Shown here in pieces: positions 1 to 11,589 of a stretch of 64,000 nucleotides of DNA. Under the pieces are notes generated by a model. It was not told the DNA's origin, made no database searches, and was given only the letters and a program-made list of their open reading frames with translations. The DNA lies in contig NZ_JAEUAN010000004.1 in NCBI RefSeq assembly GCF_019511445.1, positions 295,165-359,164 of the forward strand, read 5' to 3'. The position numbers and the translations under genes were made by a program. Within the stretch, counting starts at the first letter, position 1, and every line of letters starts with the position of its first letter. The DNA comes from Aliirhizobium wenxiniae (GTDB taxonomy: Bacteria > Pseudomonadota > Alphaproteobacteria > Rhizobiales > Rhizobiaceae).

Positions 1-335
1 GGAGAGGATTTATTGTCGAAAGACTGAAACATGGCTGCCATTCCGCTGATGTGATTCCGCTGGTCGCCGATGTTAAAGCATGCCGCGCAAAAAGTGAGCA
101 GTGCTTTTGCGCCAAGGGCATGCGGCAAACAAGAAGTCAGGCTGCGGGCAGAACTCGGCTAGCAGCACGGAACAAGTGATCTGGTTCGAGGCCATGTGCC
201 GATTATCTGAGCACACCTCACACAGTCATGCACCAAACGCATATCACCGTTGATTGAAGCCTACTCACTATGCAGCAAGATCACGCTTATATCTCAGCCA
301 TACCGAGTGACACAGTGAAACAGAGGACAAGTTCC
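1..335. other. Left-edge stretch without a recognisable gene
   Basis: I find no convincing coding frame here. It holds one short inverted repeat (85-112) and presumably the promoter of the DUF1127 gene that starts at 336. Candidate starts such as the ATG at 270 lack a ribosome binding site. Confidence 0.5.
85..112. repeat. Inverted repeat, 8-bp arms
   Basis: The arms GCGCAAAA (85-92) and TTTTGCGC (105-112) are perfect complements around a 12-base loop. No T-run follows, so a terminator is unlikely. It could be an operator, a transcript hairpin or a dispersed chromosomal repeat. Only one copy was noticed in this window. Confidence 0.35.
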
Positions 336-509
336 ATGGCCAAGTCGTTTTTCCGTAATGCAATGAACCGCGTTGTTGAAGCCCGCGAAAAGCAGGTTTC
401 CCGTTACGTCAACGGCGCTCTCATGAGCCTCGACGACACCACCCTGAAGAACCTCGGCACCAGCCGCGAAGAGCTTCGTCGCAAGGGCGCAACGACCTAC
501 ATCTTCTGA
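336..509 (+). CDS. DUF1127 small protein
   Basis: A 57-residue basic protein beginning MAKSFFRNAMNR. Its C-terminal half (DDTTLKNLGTSREELRR) matches the 'D..L.dlGi.r.ei' pattern of the DUF1127/YjiS family. In alphaproteobacteria, family members are short RNA-binding regulators linked to phosphate, nitrogen or stress responses; the role of this copy is not known. I chose the ATG at 336 because AGGAC sits 8 bases upstream. An in-frame ATG at 270 has no such site and would add residues unlike the family. It is transcribed alone and is followed by a strong terminator at 611-638. Confidence 0.8.
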   Translation: MAKSFFRNAMNRVVEAREKQVSRYVNGALMSLDDTTLKNLGTSREELRRKGATTYIF

Positions 510-610
510 TCTGCGGATCATCTGGAGCTCACCGGCTCCGAAGTTAATACCGTCCGCTTGAGCAGCAGTTCCTCCCATGTGCTCGCGGACATTCAGGCGA
601 AAAGCCTGCA

Positions 611-638
611 AAGGCGACGCGAAAGCGTCGCCTTTTTT
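611..638 (+). terminator. Rho-independent terminator of the DUF1127 gene
   Basis: AAGGCGACGC and GCGTCGCCTT pair perfectly around a GAAA tetraloop, followed by a run of six T. It may also stop leftward transcription from prmA, although the T-run on that strand is poorer. Confidence 0.85.
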
Positions 639-696
639 AGTGCCTTGGACATCAGTCATTGCTGCTATGCGCCTGGCGCAAGCCAATCGCGCGACG

Positions 697-1575
697 TCAC
701 CGATTGGTGAAATGCATCGTCACCCAGCCATTTCTCCAGATCGTGGAGAGATGCCGCATGCCGGCACCGTTATAGGCTGCAATAACTTTCCAGCGTTGTG
801 CAGCCAGAATCCCTGATAGGATGACCGATCCGCCGGGCGCCAGATGATGGCCGAGTTCAGGTGCCATCTTCATCAGCGGACGGGCGAGAATATTGGCAAT
901 GATGAGATCGAACGGTCCATCTTCACGGAAGGCCGGAGAGTGAAATCCCGATGCCGTTTCCACCCTTATCCCGTTGGCAATACCATTACGCCGAACGTTT
1001 TCTCGCGCCACGCCGACAGCGACGGGGTCGATATCGGTTGCAAGAACCGGGATTTTTCTGACCTTGCGCACGGCAATCGCCAAAACGCCGCTACCGGTGC
1101 CGAGATCAAGCGCATTTCTGACCGTTCTGGCGCGCAGCACTTTGTCGATCACCTCCAGGCAACCGGCCGTCGTGCCATGATGACCGGTACCGAATGCCTG
1201 CCCCGCGTCGATCTCGATCGCCACATCGTTCTCGCGAACCTTGTCGCGATCATGCGAGCCGTGCACGATGAACCGACCGGCGCGAACCGGCTTCAGCCCC
1301 TCAAGCGATTTCGCGATCCAGTCGACATCGGGAATGATCTCGCGAGAGATCGTCAGATCCGGAAATGGCTCCGCCAAAGCGGCTGCCACCCGCTCGCGGA
1401 CCATCTCCTCGTCGTCAGCCATCATGTAGACGGAAGCTTCCCATATATCGCGTTTTTCATCGACCTCTGTGGTGGCGATCGCAAAGTCTTCCTCGCCGAA
1501 CACATCCGACAGGAGGTCGAGCACTTCGCCCGCCTTTACTTCATTGACTGTCACGTAAAGGCGGATCTCGCTCAC
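697..1575 (-). CDS. prmA: Ribosomal protein L11 methyltransferase PrmA
   Basis: A 292-residue SAM-dependent methyltransferase that trimethylates ribosomal protein L11 in the cytoplasm. The N-terminal half is the L11-recognition domain. The catalytic half carries AFGTGHHGTT (about 127-136), the SAM motif DLGTGSG (157-163) and NILARPL, all typical of PrmA. The GTG at 1575 is preferred: it gives the family N-terminus SEIRLYVT and has GAGAGAAG upstream, whereas the longer reading from 1629 adds 18 unrelated residues. It lies downstream of the SCO gene on the same strand. Confidence 0.93.
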   Translation of the reverse strand: MSEIRLYVTVNEVKAGEVLDLLSDVFGEEDFAIATTEVDEKRDIWEASVYMMADDEEMVRERVAAALAEPFPDLTISREIIPDVDWIAKSLEGLKPVRAGRFIVHGSHDRDKVRENDVAIEIDAGQAFGTGHHGTTAGCLEVIDKVLRARTVRNALDLGTGSGVLAIAVRKVRKIPVLATDIDPVAVGVARENVRRNGIANGIRVETASGFHSPAFREDGPFDLIIANILARPLMKMAPELGHHLAPGGSVILSGILAAQRWKVIAAYNGAGMRHLSTIWRNGWVTMHFTNR

Positions 1576-1662
1576 GGTCTTCTCTCTCAGCTGATTGTTG
1601 CGCAGACCATTGCCACAGAAGCCGTGCACCGTTCAACCGGGAACGCACTCAAACACCGCCAA

Positions 1663-2262
1663 TCAGCCCTTGATCAGGTTGGCGAGCTTCTTCTCGGCTG
1701 TTTCCGCATTTTCCCCGTAAGCGATCGTGCCGGCAAATCGGCCATTCTGATCCAGCAGGAAAACGGACGCCGTATGATCCATGGTGTAATCACCGTTGGG
1801 ATCAGCCTCATCCACCGGCACCTTCTTGGCATAGACCTTGTAGCCCTTGATCATCGCAAGAACGTCAGCCGGCGGTCCCGAAATGCCCTTGATGCGATCG
1901 GTAACGTTGGAGATGTAAAGGCCCAGCAGTTCCGGCGTGTCACGCTCAGGATCAACGCTGACGAGATAGCCGTTCAATTTCGTCCCATCCGGATCGACCT
2001 TCTGCATCCAGGCGTTCAGCTCAAACAAGGTTGTCGGGCACACTTCCGGGCAATGGGTGAAGCCAAAGAACAAGGCAGTCGGCTTTTCCCGGAAAGCCTG
2101 TTCCGTAATCGGCTGGCCATCCTGAGCAACGAGGCGGAACGGCACACCGAACGGCCCCTCGGCCAGATCCTGCTTTTGCCGGGTGACCTCCAGCGTCAGC
2201 CATACGAGAACGCCCGCAAGAGCAAAGACTGCAATCCAGAGGGCGATCCGAAGGCTTTTCAT
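1663..2262 (-). CDS. SCO1/SenC/PrrC family copper chaperone
   Basis: A 199-residue membrane-anchored thioredoxin-fold protein. One N-terminal membrane segment (about 5-24) places the domain in the periplasm. The copper ligands are visible: CPEVC (71-75) and the histidine of DHTASVF (H163). Family members deliver copper to the CuA site of cytochrome c oxidase or act as thiol reductants. It is the second gene of a short leftward group: tiny membrane protein (2362-2520), SCO, prmA. Whether it serves cytochrome oxidase in this organism is inferred from the family. Confidence 0.9.
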   Translation of the reverse strand: MKSLRIALWIAVFALAGVLVWLTLEVTRQKQDLAEGPFGVPFRLVAQDGQPITEQAFREKPTALFFGFTHCPEVCPTTLFELNAWMQKVDPDGTKLNGYLVSVDPERDTPELLGLYISNVTDRIKGISGPPADVLAMIKGYKVYAKKVPVDEADPNGDYTMDHTASVFLLDQNGRFAGTIAYGENAETAEKKLANLIKG

Positions 2263-2361
2263 TGGTCAGTCTCTTATTCAGGAAAAGAATGTCACAGGGA
2301 TAAACGCAACCGCTCAGTGGCGCAATTCAACATGCCGTAGCCGAACAGCCATGTTCCGCGG

Positions 2362-2520
2362 TCAAAAGCACCAGGACAAGGCCGTCTCTCCCGCAGCCAG
2401 CAAGATGGAAGAGCCGTATTTGATCCACCCCAGAAAGCCCGCCAGCGACAAGCCAAGGATGGCGAGCCCCAAAACGAGCGTCGCAGGTAGGAAGAACGGG
2501 TGGTTGGAGCTCGCTTGCAT
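2362..2520 (-). CDS. Tiny inner-membrane protein upstream of the SCO gene
   Basis: A 52-residue reading frame starting MQASSNHPFFLPA, followed by a hydrophobic segment rich in L, G and A (about 14-33), then WIKYGSSILLAAGETALSW and the terminal CF. This looks like a genuine one- or two-helix membrane protein: charged residues sit only at the flanks and the frame is clean. It lies 100 bases before the SCO gene on the same strand and could be co-transcribed. The ribosome binding site is weak (GAACAGC). No family recognised; a role in copper delivery would be guilt by association only. Confidence 0.55.
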   Translation of the reverse strand: MQASSNHPFFLPATLVLGLAILGLSLAGFLGWIKYGSSILLAAGETALSWCF

Positions 2521-2707
2521 GCTGCTGTTCTATACGAATTGATCTGAGCTGAACAGATTTACCTGCTGCCGTATGTCGCAGACCGAAACGGTCAGACATT
2601 GTTCAGGGATTCACCGGTTTTTCACTTATGCACGGCAAAGATCATCTCAACCTGATTCCTGAAGCCCCGCCTGTCCGGGCCTCTCAGCCAAATGGAAGAG
2701 TTCTGAC

Positions 2708-3175
2708 ATGAGCAATGCGATAAAGCAGTCCGGCGCCTATCTCGAGATCGTCTCCTTTCATCTCGGAGATCAGGAGTTCTGCATCGACATCATGGCGATC
2801 CGCGAAATTCGCGGCTGGGCACCGGTCACGCCGATGCCGCACACCCCGCCTTACGTCCTCGGCCTCATCAACCTGCGCGGCGCCGTCATCCCGGTCATAG
2901 ACATGGCTTGCCGCCTTGGCATGAAGATGACGGAACCGTCCGAGCGTTCGGCCATCATCGTCACCGACATTCGCGGCAAGCTGGTAGGCCTTCTGGTCGA
3001 GCAGGTTTCCGACATGATGACGATCAAGAGCGAAGACCTGCAGCCGGCACCGGAAATCATTCCCGAAGCACAGCGCGACTTCTGCCGCGGTATCGTGGCT
3101 CTGGAAAAGACGATGGTCTGCTTCCTCAATCTCGACACCGTCATCGCCGACGAACTTTCGCGCGAAGCAGCTTAA
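2708..3175 (+). CDS. cheW: Chemotaxis adaptor protein CheW
   Basis: A 155-residue single-domain CheW. It couples methyl-accepting receptors to the kinase CheA at the cytoplasmic face. Typical sequences are the start EIVSFHLGDQEFCIDIMAIREI, the central VLGLINLRGAVIPVIDM and the valine/isoleucine-rich strands that follow. It stands alone here, away from any cheA/cheY cluster, and is followed by its own strong terminator, so it is probably a monocistronic second copy or an adaptor separate from the main che operon. Confidence 0.93.
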   Translation: MSNAIKQSGAYLEIVSFHLGDQEFCIDIMAIREIRGWAPVTPMPHTPPYVLGLINLRGAVIPVIDMACRLGMKMTEPSERSAIIVTDIRGKLVGLLVEQVSDMMTIKSEDLQPAPEIIPEAQRDFCRGIVALEKTMVCFLNLDTVIADELSREAA

Positions 3176-3200
3176 GCTCCTTAAACGGTCTGCAATTTCC

Positions 3201-3236
3201 AAAACGCCCGGCGTGACATCACGCCGGGCGTTTTCG
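3201..3236 (+). terminator. Terminator after cheW
   Basis: ACGCCCGGCGTGA and its near-perfect complement form a long GC stem flanked by AAAA and TTTT. This makes it a likely bidirectional intrinsic terminator. Confidence 0.85.
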
Positions 3237-3438
3237 TTTATCTTGCATAACTTCACCAATACGTGTCGCACGCACATGTGATGGAACAACAAGCCATTGC
3301 AAAATAAAGATTTTTTTATGAAACCTTCCGGAGAGTCCTGCGGTTTAGTGGATGTCAACTCAGACACGAGGCAACGAACAAACGCTCCCGATAACGTTTT
3401 TCGTCGCGTGAAAGAAAACGACAACAAGGAGATTTTCC

Positions 3439-3768
3439 ATGAACAAGGCCATTGCACTCGCCGCCCTCATTTCCGCCTCCGCATTTGCAGCCGGCGCATC
3501 CGCCCAGACGATGGATAGCCAATTTCCCGCCACATCGACCGCCGGTGTGACTGTGGTCAACGTGACCAATGACCCGAGTTCGGGCAATGGCAGCCGTCTG
3601 CCGCAGTCCGTCAGCAATCCGAGCCCTGACGTAATCCAGGATGCTCAGGCCGAGCTTCAGTCTGATCCGGGCCTTGCTGACGCGTTGGCTATGCAGAATG
3701 TCGAACTGGCCAATGTGATCGCGATCCAGACCGCCGCGAATGGCGGCAAGGTTGTCTATATCCGCTAA
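3439..3768 (+). CDS. Small exported protein of unknown function
   Basis: A 109-residue protein with a clear Sec signal peptide (MNKAIALAALISASAFAAGASA, cleavage near ASA-QT, residue 23). The mature part is about 86 residues, polar, N/S/T-rich at first, then an alpha-helical acidic/alanine stretch ending KVVYIR. AGGAG lies 7 bases before the ATG, and an intrinsic terminator follows, so it is a complete stand-alone gene. I do not recognise the family. Periplasmic location is inferred from the signal peptide. Confidence 0.75.
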   Translation: MNKAIALAALISASAFAAGASAQTMDSQFPATSTAGVTVVNVTNDPSSGNGSRLPQSVSNPSPDVIQDAQAELQSDPGLADALAMQNVELANVIAIQTAANGGKVVYIR

Positions 3769-3790
3769 AGGCGGTGTGAGACGAATGGGA

Positions 3791-3821
3791 AAGCCGGGCA
3801 CGCATCGCGCCCGGCTTTTTT
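3791..3821 (+). terminator. Terminator of the small exported protein gene
   Basis: AAGCCGGGC and GCCCGGCTT pair around a short loop, followed by six T. Confidence 0.85.
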
Positions 3822-3844
3822 CATGATCGTCGAGTAAAATTACC

Positions 3845-4354
3845 TCAGGGCGCCGGCTTCCCTTTTGTCCAGGTCACCTGCTGACCGTAAAGCGGTACGG
3901 TGGAAATGGCCATCTTGGCGGAACCTTCCACAACCTGACGGGAATGGGCGAGATAAATCAGCGTGTCATTGGTCTTGTCATAGATACGCTTGACCAAAAG
4001 ATCCTTCCAGATGAGCGACCGCCCCTGGCGAAAGACTTCTTCACCGCCCTTGCCAAGTTCAATGTCGCCGATTTCCACCGGCCCCGTTTGTCGGCAGGCG
4101 ATCGAGCTGTTGGACGGATCCTCGAACCAGTTACCATTCCGCAGACGGTCGATCACGCTGCGATCGAAATAGGTGACATGGCAGGTGACGCCCTTGACCT
4201 GCGGATCAGGCACAGCCTCGACAATGATGTCATTGCCGATCCAGTCGACGCCGACCTTGCCGACGACCTCGGCAATAGCCGGAGCGGCCGCAATACCGGT
4301 CAGAACGACGGCAGCGGAAACGAACGATAGAGTTCGACGGTTCAGACGGGGCAT
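3845..4354 (-). CDS. creA: CreA family periplasmic protein
   Basis: A 169-residue protein with a signal peptide ending near AIA-EV (residue 28). The mature part matches the CreA family: VGKVGVDWIGNDIIVEAVPDP, then GVTCHVTYFDR, then the conserved SIACRQTGP and the RSLIWKDLLVKRIYD block. The two cysteines are kept. CreA function is unknown even in E. coli. The ATG at 4354 is preferred because GGAG lies 8 bases upstream; the alternative at 4375 has no site. It is transcribed alone. Confidence 0.85.
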   Translation of the reverse strand: MPRLNRRTLSFVSAAVVLTGIAAAPAIAEVVGKVGVDWIGNDIIVEAVPDPQVKGVTCHVTYFDRSVIDRLRNGNWFEDPSNSSIACRQTGPVEIGDIELGKGGEEVFRQGRSLIWKDLLVKRIYDKTNDTLIYLAHSRQVVEGSAKMAISTVPLYGQQVTWTKGKPAP

Positions 4355-4429
4355 GGGCAAATCTCCGATCAACAATTCGGGATCAGAGATAAGGTGCGGC
4401 CCGCCGCTTGCAAGACATGACGACGGCGG

Positions 4430-5062
4430 TCACCTGCCAAGAGCCGCCGCTGGCTGCTTGCGCAGCGTGCAGGCCTCGTAGCCGCTGGAGAACAGGCGAC
4501 CGGCCTTCATTCCGATAGCAGCAGGCACATCCCTGATCTCAGACACGTTCAATTCGGCCGCAATCGCGATCGAGGCTTCGGCGCAGATGGCCGCGTCCTC
4601 GGCGGCATTGTGATGAAGAAAGCTCAGGCCAAGATGTTGCGCGAGGATATTGAGCTTGTGCGAAATCAGATGCGGCCAAACCTTCTGGGCCATCTTGACG
4701 CTGCACAGATAGGATAATTCCGGATAGCACTGACGGTACTGATCGAGACAGGCACGCCAGACGCTGAAATCGAAAGCCGCGTTGTGTGCGATCATCGTAG
4801 CGCCGGCGAAATCATCGGCAAATTCGTCCATCACCTCGGGAAACTCGCCTGCATCCTCCACCTGTTCGGGCCGGATTCCGTGTATTGCAATGTTGAACGA
4901 TGAAAACCGCATGTCCTTCGGGCGGATCAGCCGTTCTTCAACGCGAATGACTTTGCCATTCTCGATCCAGGCAAGCCCGACCGAACAGGCGCTCCCGCGC
5001 TGCTCGTTGGCGGTTTCAAAATCGATTGCGATCGTCTTCAAGGTGAAATTCCGATTAAACAA
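4430..5062 (-). CDS. DEDDh-type 3'-5' exonuclease
   Basis: A DnaQ-like exonuclease of about 210 residues. All five catalytic residues are visible: D14 and E16 (DFET), D98 (HNAAFD), H151 and D156 (HHNAAED). It probably trims DNA or RNA 3' ends, or proofreads as a stand-alone epsilon-like subunit. The start is uncertain: TTG at 5062 gives 210 residues and TTG at 5041 gives 203, starting right before the family N-terminus KTIAIDFET. Neither has a good ribosome binding site. Confidence 0.85.
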   Translation of the reverse strand: MFNRNFTLKTIAIDFETANEQRGSACSVGLAWIENGKVIRVEERLIRPKDMRFSSFNIAIHGIRPEQVEDAGEFPEVMDEFADDFAGATMIAHNAAFDFSVWRACLDQYRQCYPELSYLCSVKMAQKVWPHLISHKLNILAQHLGLSFLHHNAAEDAAICAEASIAIAAELNVSEIRDVPAAIGMKAGRLFSSGYEACTLRKQPAAALGR

Positions 5063-5250
5063 GTGCGACGCTTTTAGGCCGGGCAGTATGATTCGGCAAA
5101 GCGCCGCAGATGCGGCGGCTTGACCACATCAAATTTCCATGCCCAAATCCGTGTCATGAACAGCTTTATCGCCCTTAGCCACGTGACCGTGACCATTCGC
5201 CCTGCAGGGCGCGTGGCGGTTTTGGCGCGTTAGCCGGTCATCCGTCCACC

Positions 5251-5273
5251 ACCCTGCCCCATGATGGCAGGGT
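5251..5273 (+). repeat. Hairpin in the leader of the GNAT gene
   Basis: ACCCTGCC and GGCAGGGT pair around a 7-base loop about 45 bases before the GNAT start codon. It has no T-run. It may be a leader hairpin or a protein-binding palindrome. Confidence 0.3.
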
Positions 5274-5316
5274 CGGCATCGTTCCGCTCTGCTTCGGCAA
5301 AACCAGAGAGAGCGAC

Positions 5317-5856
5317 ATGAACGAACTGGAAAATCCCACACCATTGGCAAAAGATGCGGTATGGCCCAAAGGCCTTGTCATCCGTGCACGAAGACCGTCG
5401 GATGCAGACGGTATCGTCACACTGCATAACATGCCGGGTTACCGAAACGGTACATTGCGTACGCCGCACCACACGCCGGAGGAAATCCGCAAGGGCATCG
5501 AAAACCAGCCGGCCAGCATGACCGGTCTGATCGCCCTTCTCGACGGCAGGATTGTCGGCGATGCAGGACTGACGCGTCTTGCCAATCGCCGCGTCCATGT
5601 CGGCAGTATCGGCATGGGCGTGCACGATGCCTATGTCGGCAAGGGTATCGGCAAGGCGCTGATCGGAGAGATCCTCGCGCTTGCCGACAACTGGTTCAAC
5701 CTGCGCCGCATCGAGCTGACGGTCTATACCGACAACGAGCCCGCCATCCGGCTCTACGAACGCCACGGTTTTGTTACCGAAGGCCGGATGAAGGAGTTTG
5801 CCTTTCGTGACGGTAGCTATGTCGATGCCTATTCCATGGCACGGATCAGAACCTGA
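5317..5856 (+). CDS. GNAT family N-acetyltransferase
   Basis: A 179-residue acetyltransferase. The acetyl-CoA binding motif A is intact (GVHDAYVGKGIGKAL, about 101-115), followed by the usual helix and the motif B region (RRIELTVYTDNEPAIRLYERHGF). The closing YVDAYSMARI resembles the RimJ/RimL and PhnO-like branch that acts on small amines or peptides; the substrate cannot be read from sequence. It converges on ligA with a 3-base gap and has GAGAG before the ATG. Confidence 0.85.
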   Translation: MNELENPTPLAKDAVWPKGLVIRARRPSDADGIVTLHNMPGYRNGTLRTPHHTPEEIRKGIENQPASMTGLIALLDGRIVGDAGLTRLANRRVHVGSIGMGVHDAYVGKGIGKALIGEILALADNWFNLRRIELTVYTDNEPAIRLYERHGFVTEGRMKEFAFRDGSYVDAYSMARIRT

Positions 5857-5859
5857 CGA

Positions 5860-8806
<2,947 letters not shown>

Positions 8807-8830
8807 CAGCGGCACGGTCCGAGAGCCGGA

Positions 8831-10504
8831 TCAGCCGTTACCTGAAAGAAGCGCCGCCGCAGCCGCCCTCGCCTCGTCGGTTACCGAAGCACCTGACAAC
8901 ATGCGGGCGATTTCTTCCGCGCGATGCTCAGGCTCCATCGTGGCAACCCGTGTTGCAATCTTCTCGGATCCGTCAGCCGCCGGTCCCTTCGAGATCAGAA
9001 GATGCGTCGCCGCGCGCGCTGCAACCTGCGGCGCGTGAGTGACGGAAAGAACCTGAACGGTAGACGACAGGCGCTTCAACCGCTGGCCGATGGCATCTGC
9101 GACGGCTCCACCGACGCCCGTATCGATTTCATCGAACACCAGCGTCGGTGCCGAACCGCGATCCGCCAGAGCAACCTTCAACGCCAGCAGGAAACGCGAG
9201 AGTTCGCCGCCCGAAGCAACCTTCATGATTGGGCCGGGACGTGTTCCCGGATTGGTCTGCACATGGAATTCGACCGTATCGATCCCTTCGGCGGCGGCAG
9301 CCTCCGGATCGGCCGTCACCTCGATCATGAAGCGCGCGCGCTCCAGCTTCAGCGCCGGCAGTTCCGCCATGACGGCGGCGGCAAGTGATTCGGCTCCAGC
9401 CTTGCGCTTCTCCGAAAGAGCCGCAGCAGCATGATCGAACTCTGTCTTTGCCGCAGCGGCAATCTTCTCCAACTGCCCGAGCTTTTCCTCACCGGCATCG
9501 AGATCTGCAAGATCGGCCACCATCTTTTCAGCCAGCGCCGGCAGATCGACCACGGCGACGGAATATTTGCGACCCGCTGCACGCAAGGCAAACAGACGCT
9601 CTTCAACACGCTCCAGTTCACGCGGATCGAACTCGGTGCGCCGAAGCGCAGCCTCCACTTCCATCTGCGCATTGGAAAGGTGATTGAGCGCTTGATCCAG
9701 AAGCTCGACCGTCTCTTCCAACAGTCCCGGCGCCTCGTGGCTCTTGCGCTCCAGGCGGCGCACCATCGATGCGATCATCGGTACCGGCGAAGCATTGCCG
9801 TTGAGGAATTCCGAAGCCTCGGAAATGTCACCGGCGATTCGCTCGGATTTCTGCATCTTCGAGCGCTGTTCGGCGAGTTCGTCCTCTTCGCCGTCACGCG
9901 GAGAAAGCGCTTCCAGTTCTTCGACCGAAGCGCGAATGTAATCGGCCTCACGGGCCGCAGCCTCCACCTTGGCGCGATGCGCCTTGAAGCCACGCTCAGC
10001 GTCCCGCCATGTGCGGTAAAGGCCGCCAACCTGAATAACATCGTCGGACAAGCCGGCAAATGCATCGAGCAGCATGCGGTGGGCATTGGTATCGATCAGG
10101 GCGCGGTCGTCATGCTGCCCGTGGATTTCCACAAGCACCTGACCGACCTGGCGCATCAGTTGCACGCTGACCGGTTGATCGTTGATTGAGGCACGCGTGC
10201 GGCCATCCGCCGACTGAATGCGCCGAAAAATCAGATCGCCATCGTCATCGATGCCGTTTTCCTTGAGGAGTTTTCTTGCTGCGTGCTGTCCGGGCACGTC
10301 GAAGACGGCAGTCACCTGCCCCTTGTCTTCGCCATGGCGCACCAGGCCGCCATCACCGCGACCGCCAAGAGCCAGCGAAAGACTGTCGAGCAGAATGGAT
10401 TTTCCGGCGCCTGTTTCACCCGTCAGCACCGAGAGCCCGGCCTCGAAACCGAGATCTAGCCGCTCGATCAGAACGATATCGCGGATCGACAACTGGATCA
10501 GCAT
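8831..10504 (-). CDS. recN: DNA repair protein RecN
   Basis: A 557-residue SMC-like ATPase for double-strand break repair. The Walker A motif GETGAGKS lies at 29-36. The QIHGQHDDRALI loop typical of RecN follows the first ATPase half. A long charged coiled coil fills the middle. Walker B (TLVFDEIDTGVGG) and VLSVTHAPQVAA are near the C-terminus. It follows bamD on the same strand with a 27-base gap, as is usual in rhizobia, so co-transcription with bamD is likely. Confidence 0.95.
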   Translation of the reverse strand: MLIQLSIRDIVLIERLDLGFEAGLSVLTGETGAGKSILLDSLSLALGGRGDGGLVRHGEDKGQVTAVFDVPGQHAARKLLKENGIDDDGDLIFRRIQSADGRTRASINDQPVSVQLMRQVGQVLVEIHGQHDDRALIDTNAHRMLLDAFAGLSDDVIQVGGLYRTWRDAERGFKAHRAKVEAAAREADYIRASVEELEALSPRDGEEDELAEQRSKMQKSERIAGDISEASEFLNGNASPVPMIASMVRRLERKSHEAPGLLEETVELLDQALNHLSNAQMEVEAALRRTEFDPRELERVEERLFALRAAGRKYSVAVVDLPALAEKMVADLADLDAGEEKLGQLEKIAAAAKTEFDHAAAALSEKRKAGAESLAAAVMAELPALKLERARFMIEVTADPEAAAAEGIDTVEFHVQTNPGTRPGPIMKVASGGELSRFLLALKVALADRGSAPTLVFDEIDTGVGGAVADAIGQRLKRLSSTVQVLSVTHAPQVAARAATHLLISKGPAADGSEKIATRVATMEPEHRAEEIARMLSGASVTDEARAAAAALLSGNG

Positions 10505-10531
10505 GTGGCCTCGTTAATGACCTGTGGTCTC

Positions 10532-11398
10532 TCAGGCGCCGATGAGCTTTGCGCCGGCGCGCGAAATCCATGATCCCTTGTTTTCACGCGGCTCGACACC
10601 ACCGGAATGCAGCAGCTTGTAGCTATCAGCATACCACTGGCTGTCAGGATAGTTCCGTCCAAGCACTGCCGCAGCCGTCTGTGCCTCTTCCACGATACCC
10701 ATACGATAATAGGTCTCGGTCAGACGCGCCAAAGCCTCTTCCACCTGGTTGGTGTTGGGATAGGTTTCGACAACGTTGCGGAAGCGCTGGATGGCGGCAA
10801 GGTATTCCTTGCGCTCAAGATAATAGCGGCCGATCTGCATTTCCTTGCCGGCGAGCTGGTCGCGGGCGAATCGAATCTTGGCCTGGGCATCCTCGACATA
10901 TTCCGAATCCGGATAGTCTTTGACGACGATGCTCATGGCCGCAATCGTATTCCCCGCAGCCTTCTGGTCCTGCGTCACGTCGGAAATCTGCTTCGAATAG
11001 CTCAACCCGACCAGATACTGGACATAGGCCGAATCCTGCGATTTCGGATATTGCTTGAGATAACGGTTGCCGACCGAGATCGCATCGTCGTTACGGCCCA
11101 TGCGCTGCTTCACGAACGTGCTCATCACAAGCGCCTTGCGGCCCCATTCCGTGAACGGGTTCTGCTTGTCGATGGCGTCGAACTTGCGTCCTGCCTCAGC
11201 CATATTGCCGGCCTTCATATTGGCCAGGCCCTGATTGTACAACATCTCGGGAGACTCGGCTTCGAAGCCCAGCTTCGTGATGTCGATGTCCTTGTCGGAC
11301 TGGCAAGCAGCCAAACCAACACTTGTCCCGATGAGTGCAACCGCCAGGAGGCCGATCCTCGTCAAGCTACGCATTTCTACAGACTTTCCATCAGCCAT
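10532..11398 (-). CDS. bamD: Outer membrane assembly lipoprotein BamD
   Basis: A 288-residue lipoprotein of the BAM complex that inserts beta-barrel proteins into the outer membrane. The lipobox is GLAAC (lipidated cysteine at 32 in this reading). The mature part is a run of TPR-like helices (SPEMLYNQGL, PFTEWGRKAL, YVQYLVGLSY, RQLAGKEMQIGRYYL). ATG 11398 has AGGGA 7 bases upstream. ATG 11374 would give a more usual signal peptide but has a weaker site. It lies between lpxC and recN. Confidence 0.92.
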   Translation of the reverse strand: MADGKSVEMRSLTRIGLLAVALIGTSVGLAACQSDKDIDITKLGFEAESPEMLYNQGLANMKAGNMAEAGRKFDAIDKQNPFTEWGRKALVMSTFVKQRMGRNDDAISVGNRYLKQYPKSQDSAYVQYLVGLSYSKQISDVTQDQKAAGNTIAAMSIVVKDYPDSEYVEDAQAKIRFARDQLAGKEMQIGRYYLERKEYLAAIQRFRNVVETYPNTNQVEEALARLTETYYRMGIVEEAQTAAAVLGRNYPDSQWYADSYKLLHSGGVEPRENKGSWISRAGAKLIGA

Positions 11399-11535
11399 CC
11401 GACAGTCCCTGATCGTCCCGCATGAAACTACTCGTACCCAGCGGCGTACTAGCCATAAAAGCATGGCTAGGGCAACGCAATGGGTCCGCATTAATGCATT
11501 TTTGTGGCGAGCCCGTCCGGCAAGTGCCTTTTATG

Positions 11536-11567
11536 AAAAGAAAAAGGCCGTTCCTTGCGGAACGGCC
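11536..11567 (-). terminator. Terminator after lpxC
   Basis: Read on the minus strand, GGCCGTTCC and GGAACGGCC pair around GCAA and are followed by TTTTTCTTTTC. This separates lpxC from bamD, so bamD likely has its own promoter between 11398 and 11536. Confidence 0.8.
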
Positions 11568-11589
11568 AGTCTGACGGAGATCAGAATAT

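Noticed and set aside
61..330. Possible tRNA or small RNA at the left edge
   Set aside because: No tRNA T-loop pattern was found and the single inverted repeat is too short to call an RNA gene.
844..2340. 498-codon plus-strand frame opposite prmA and the SCO gene
   Set aside because: It spans two recognised genes on the other strand and has no coding motif.
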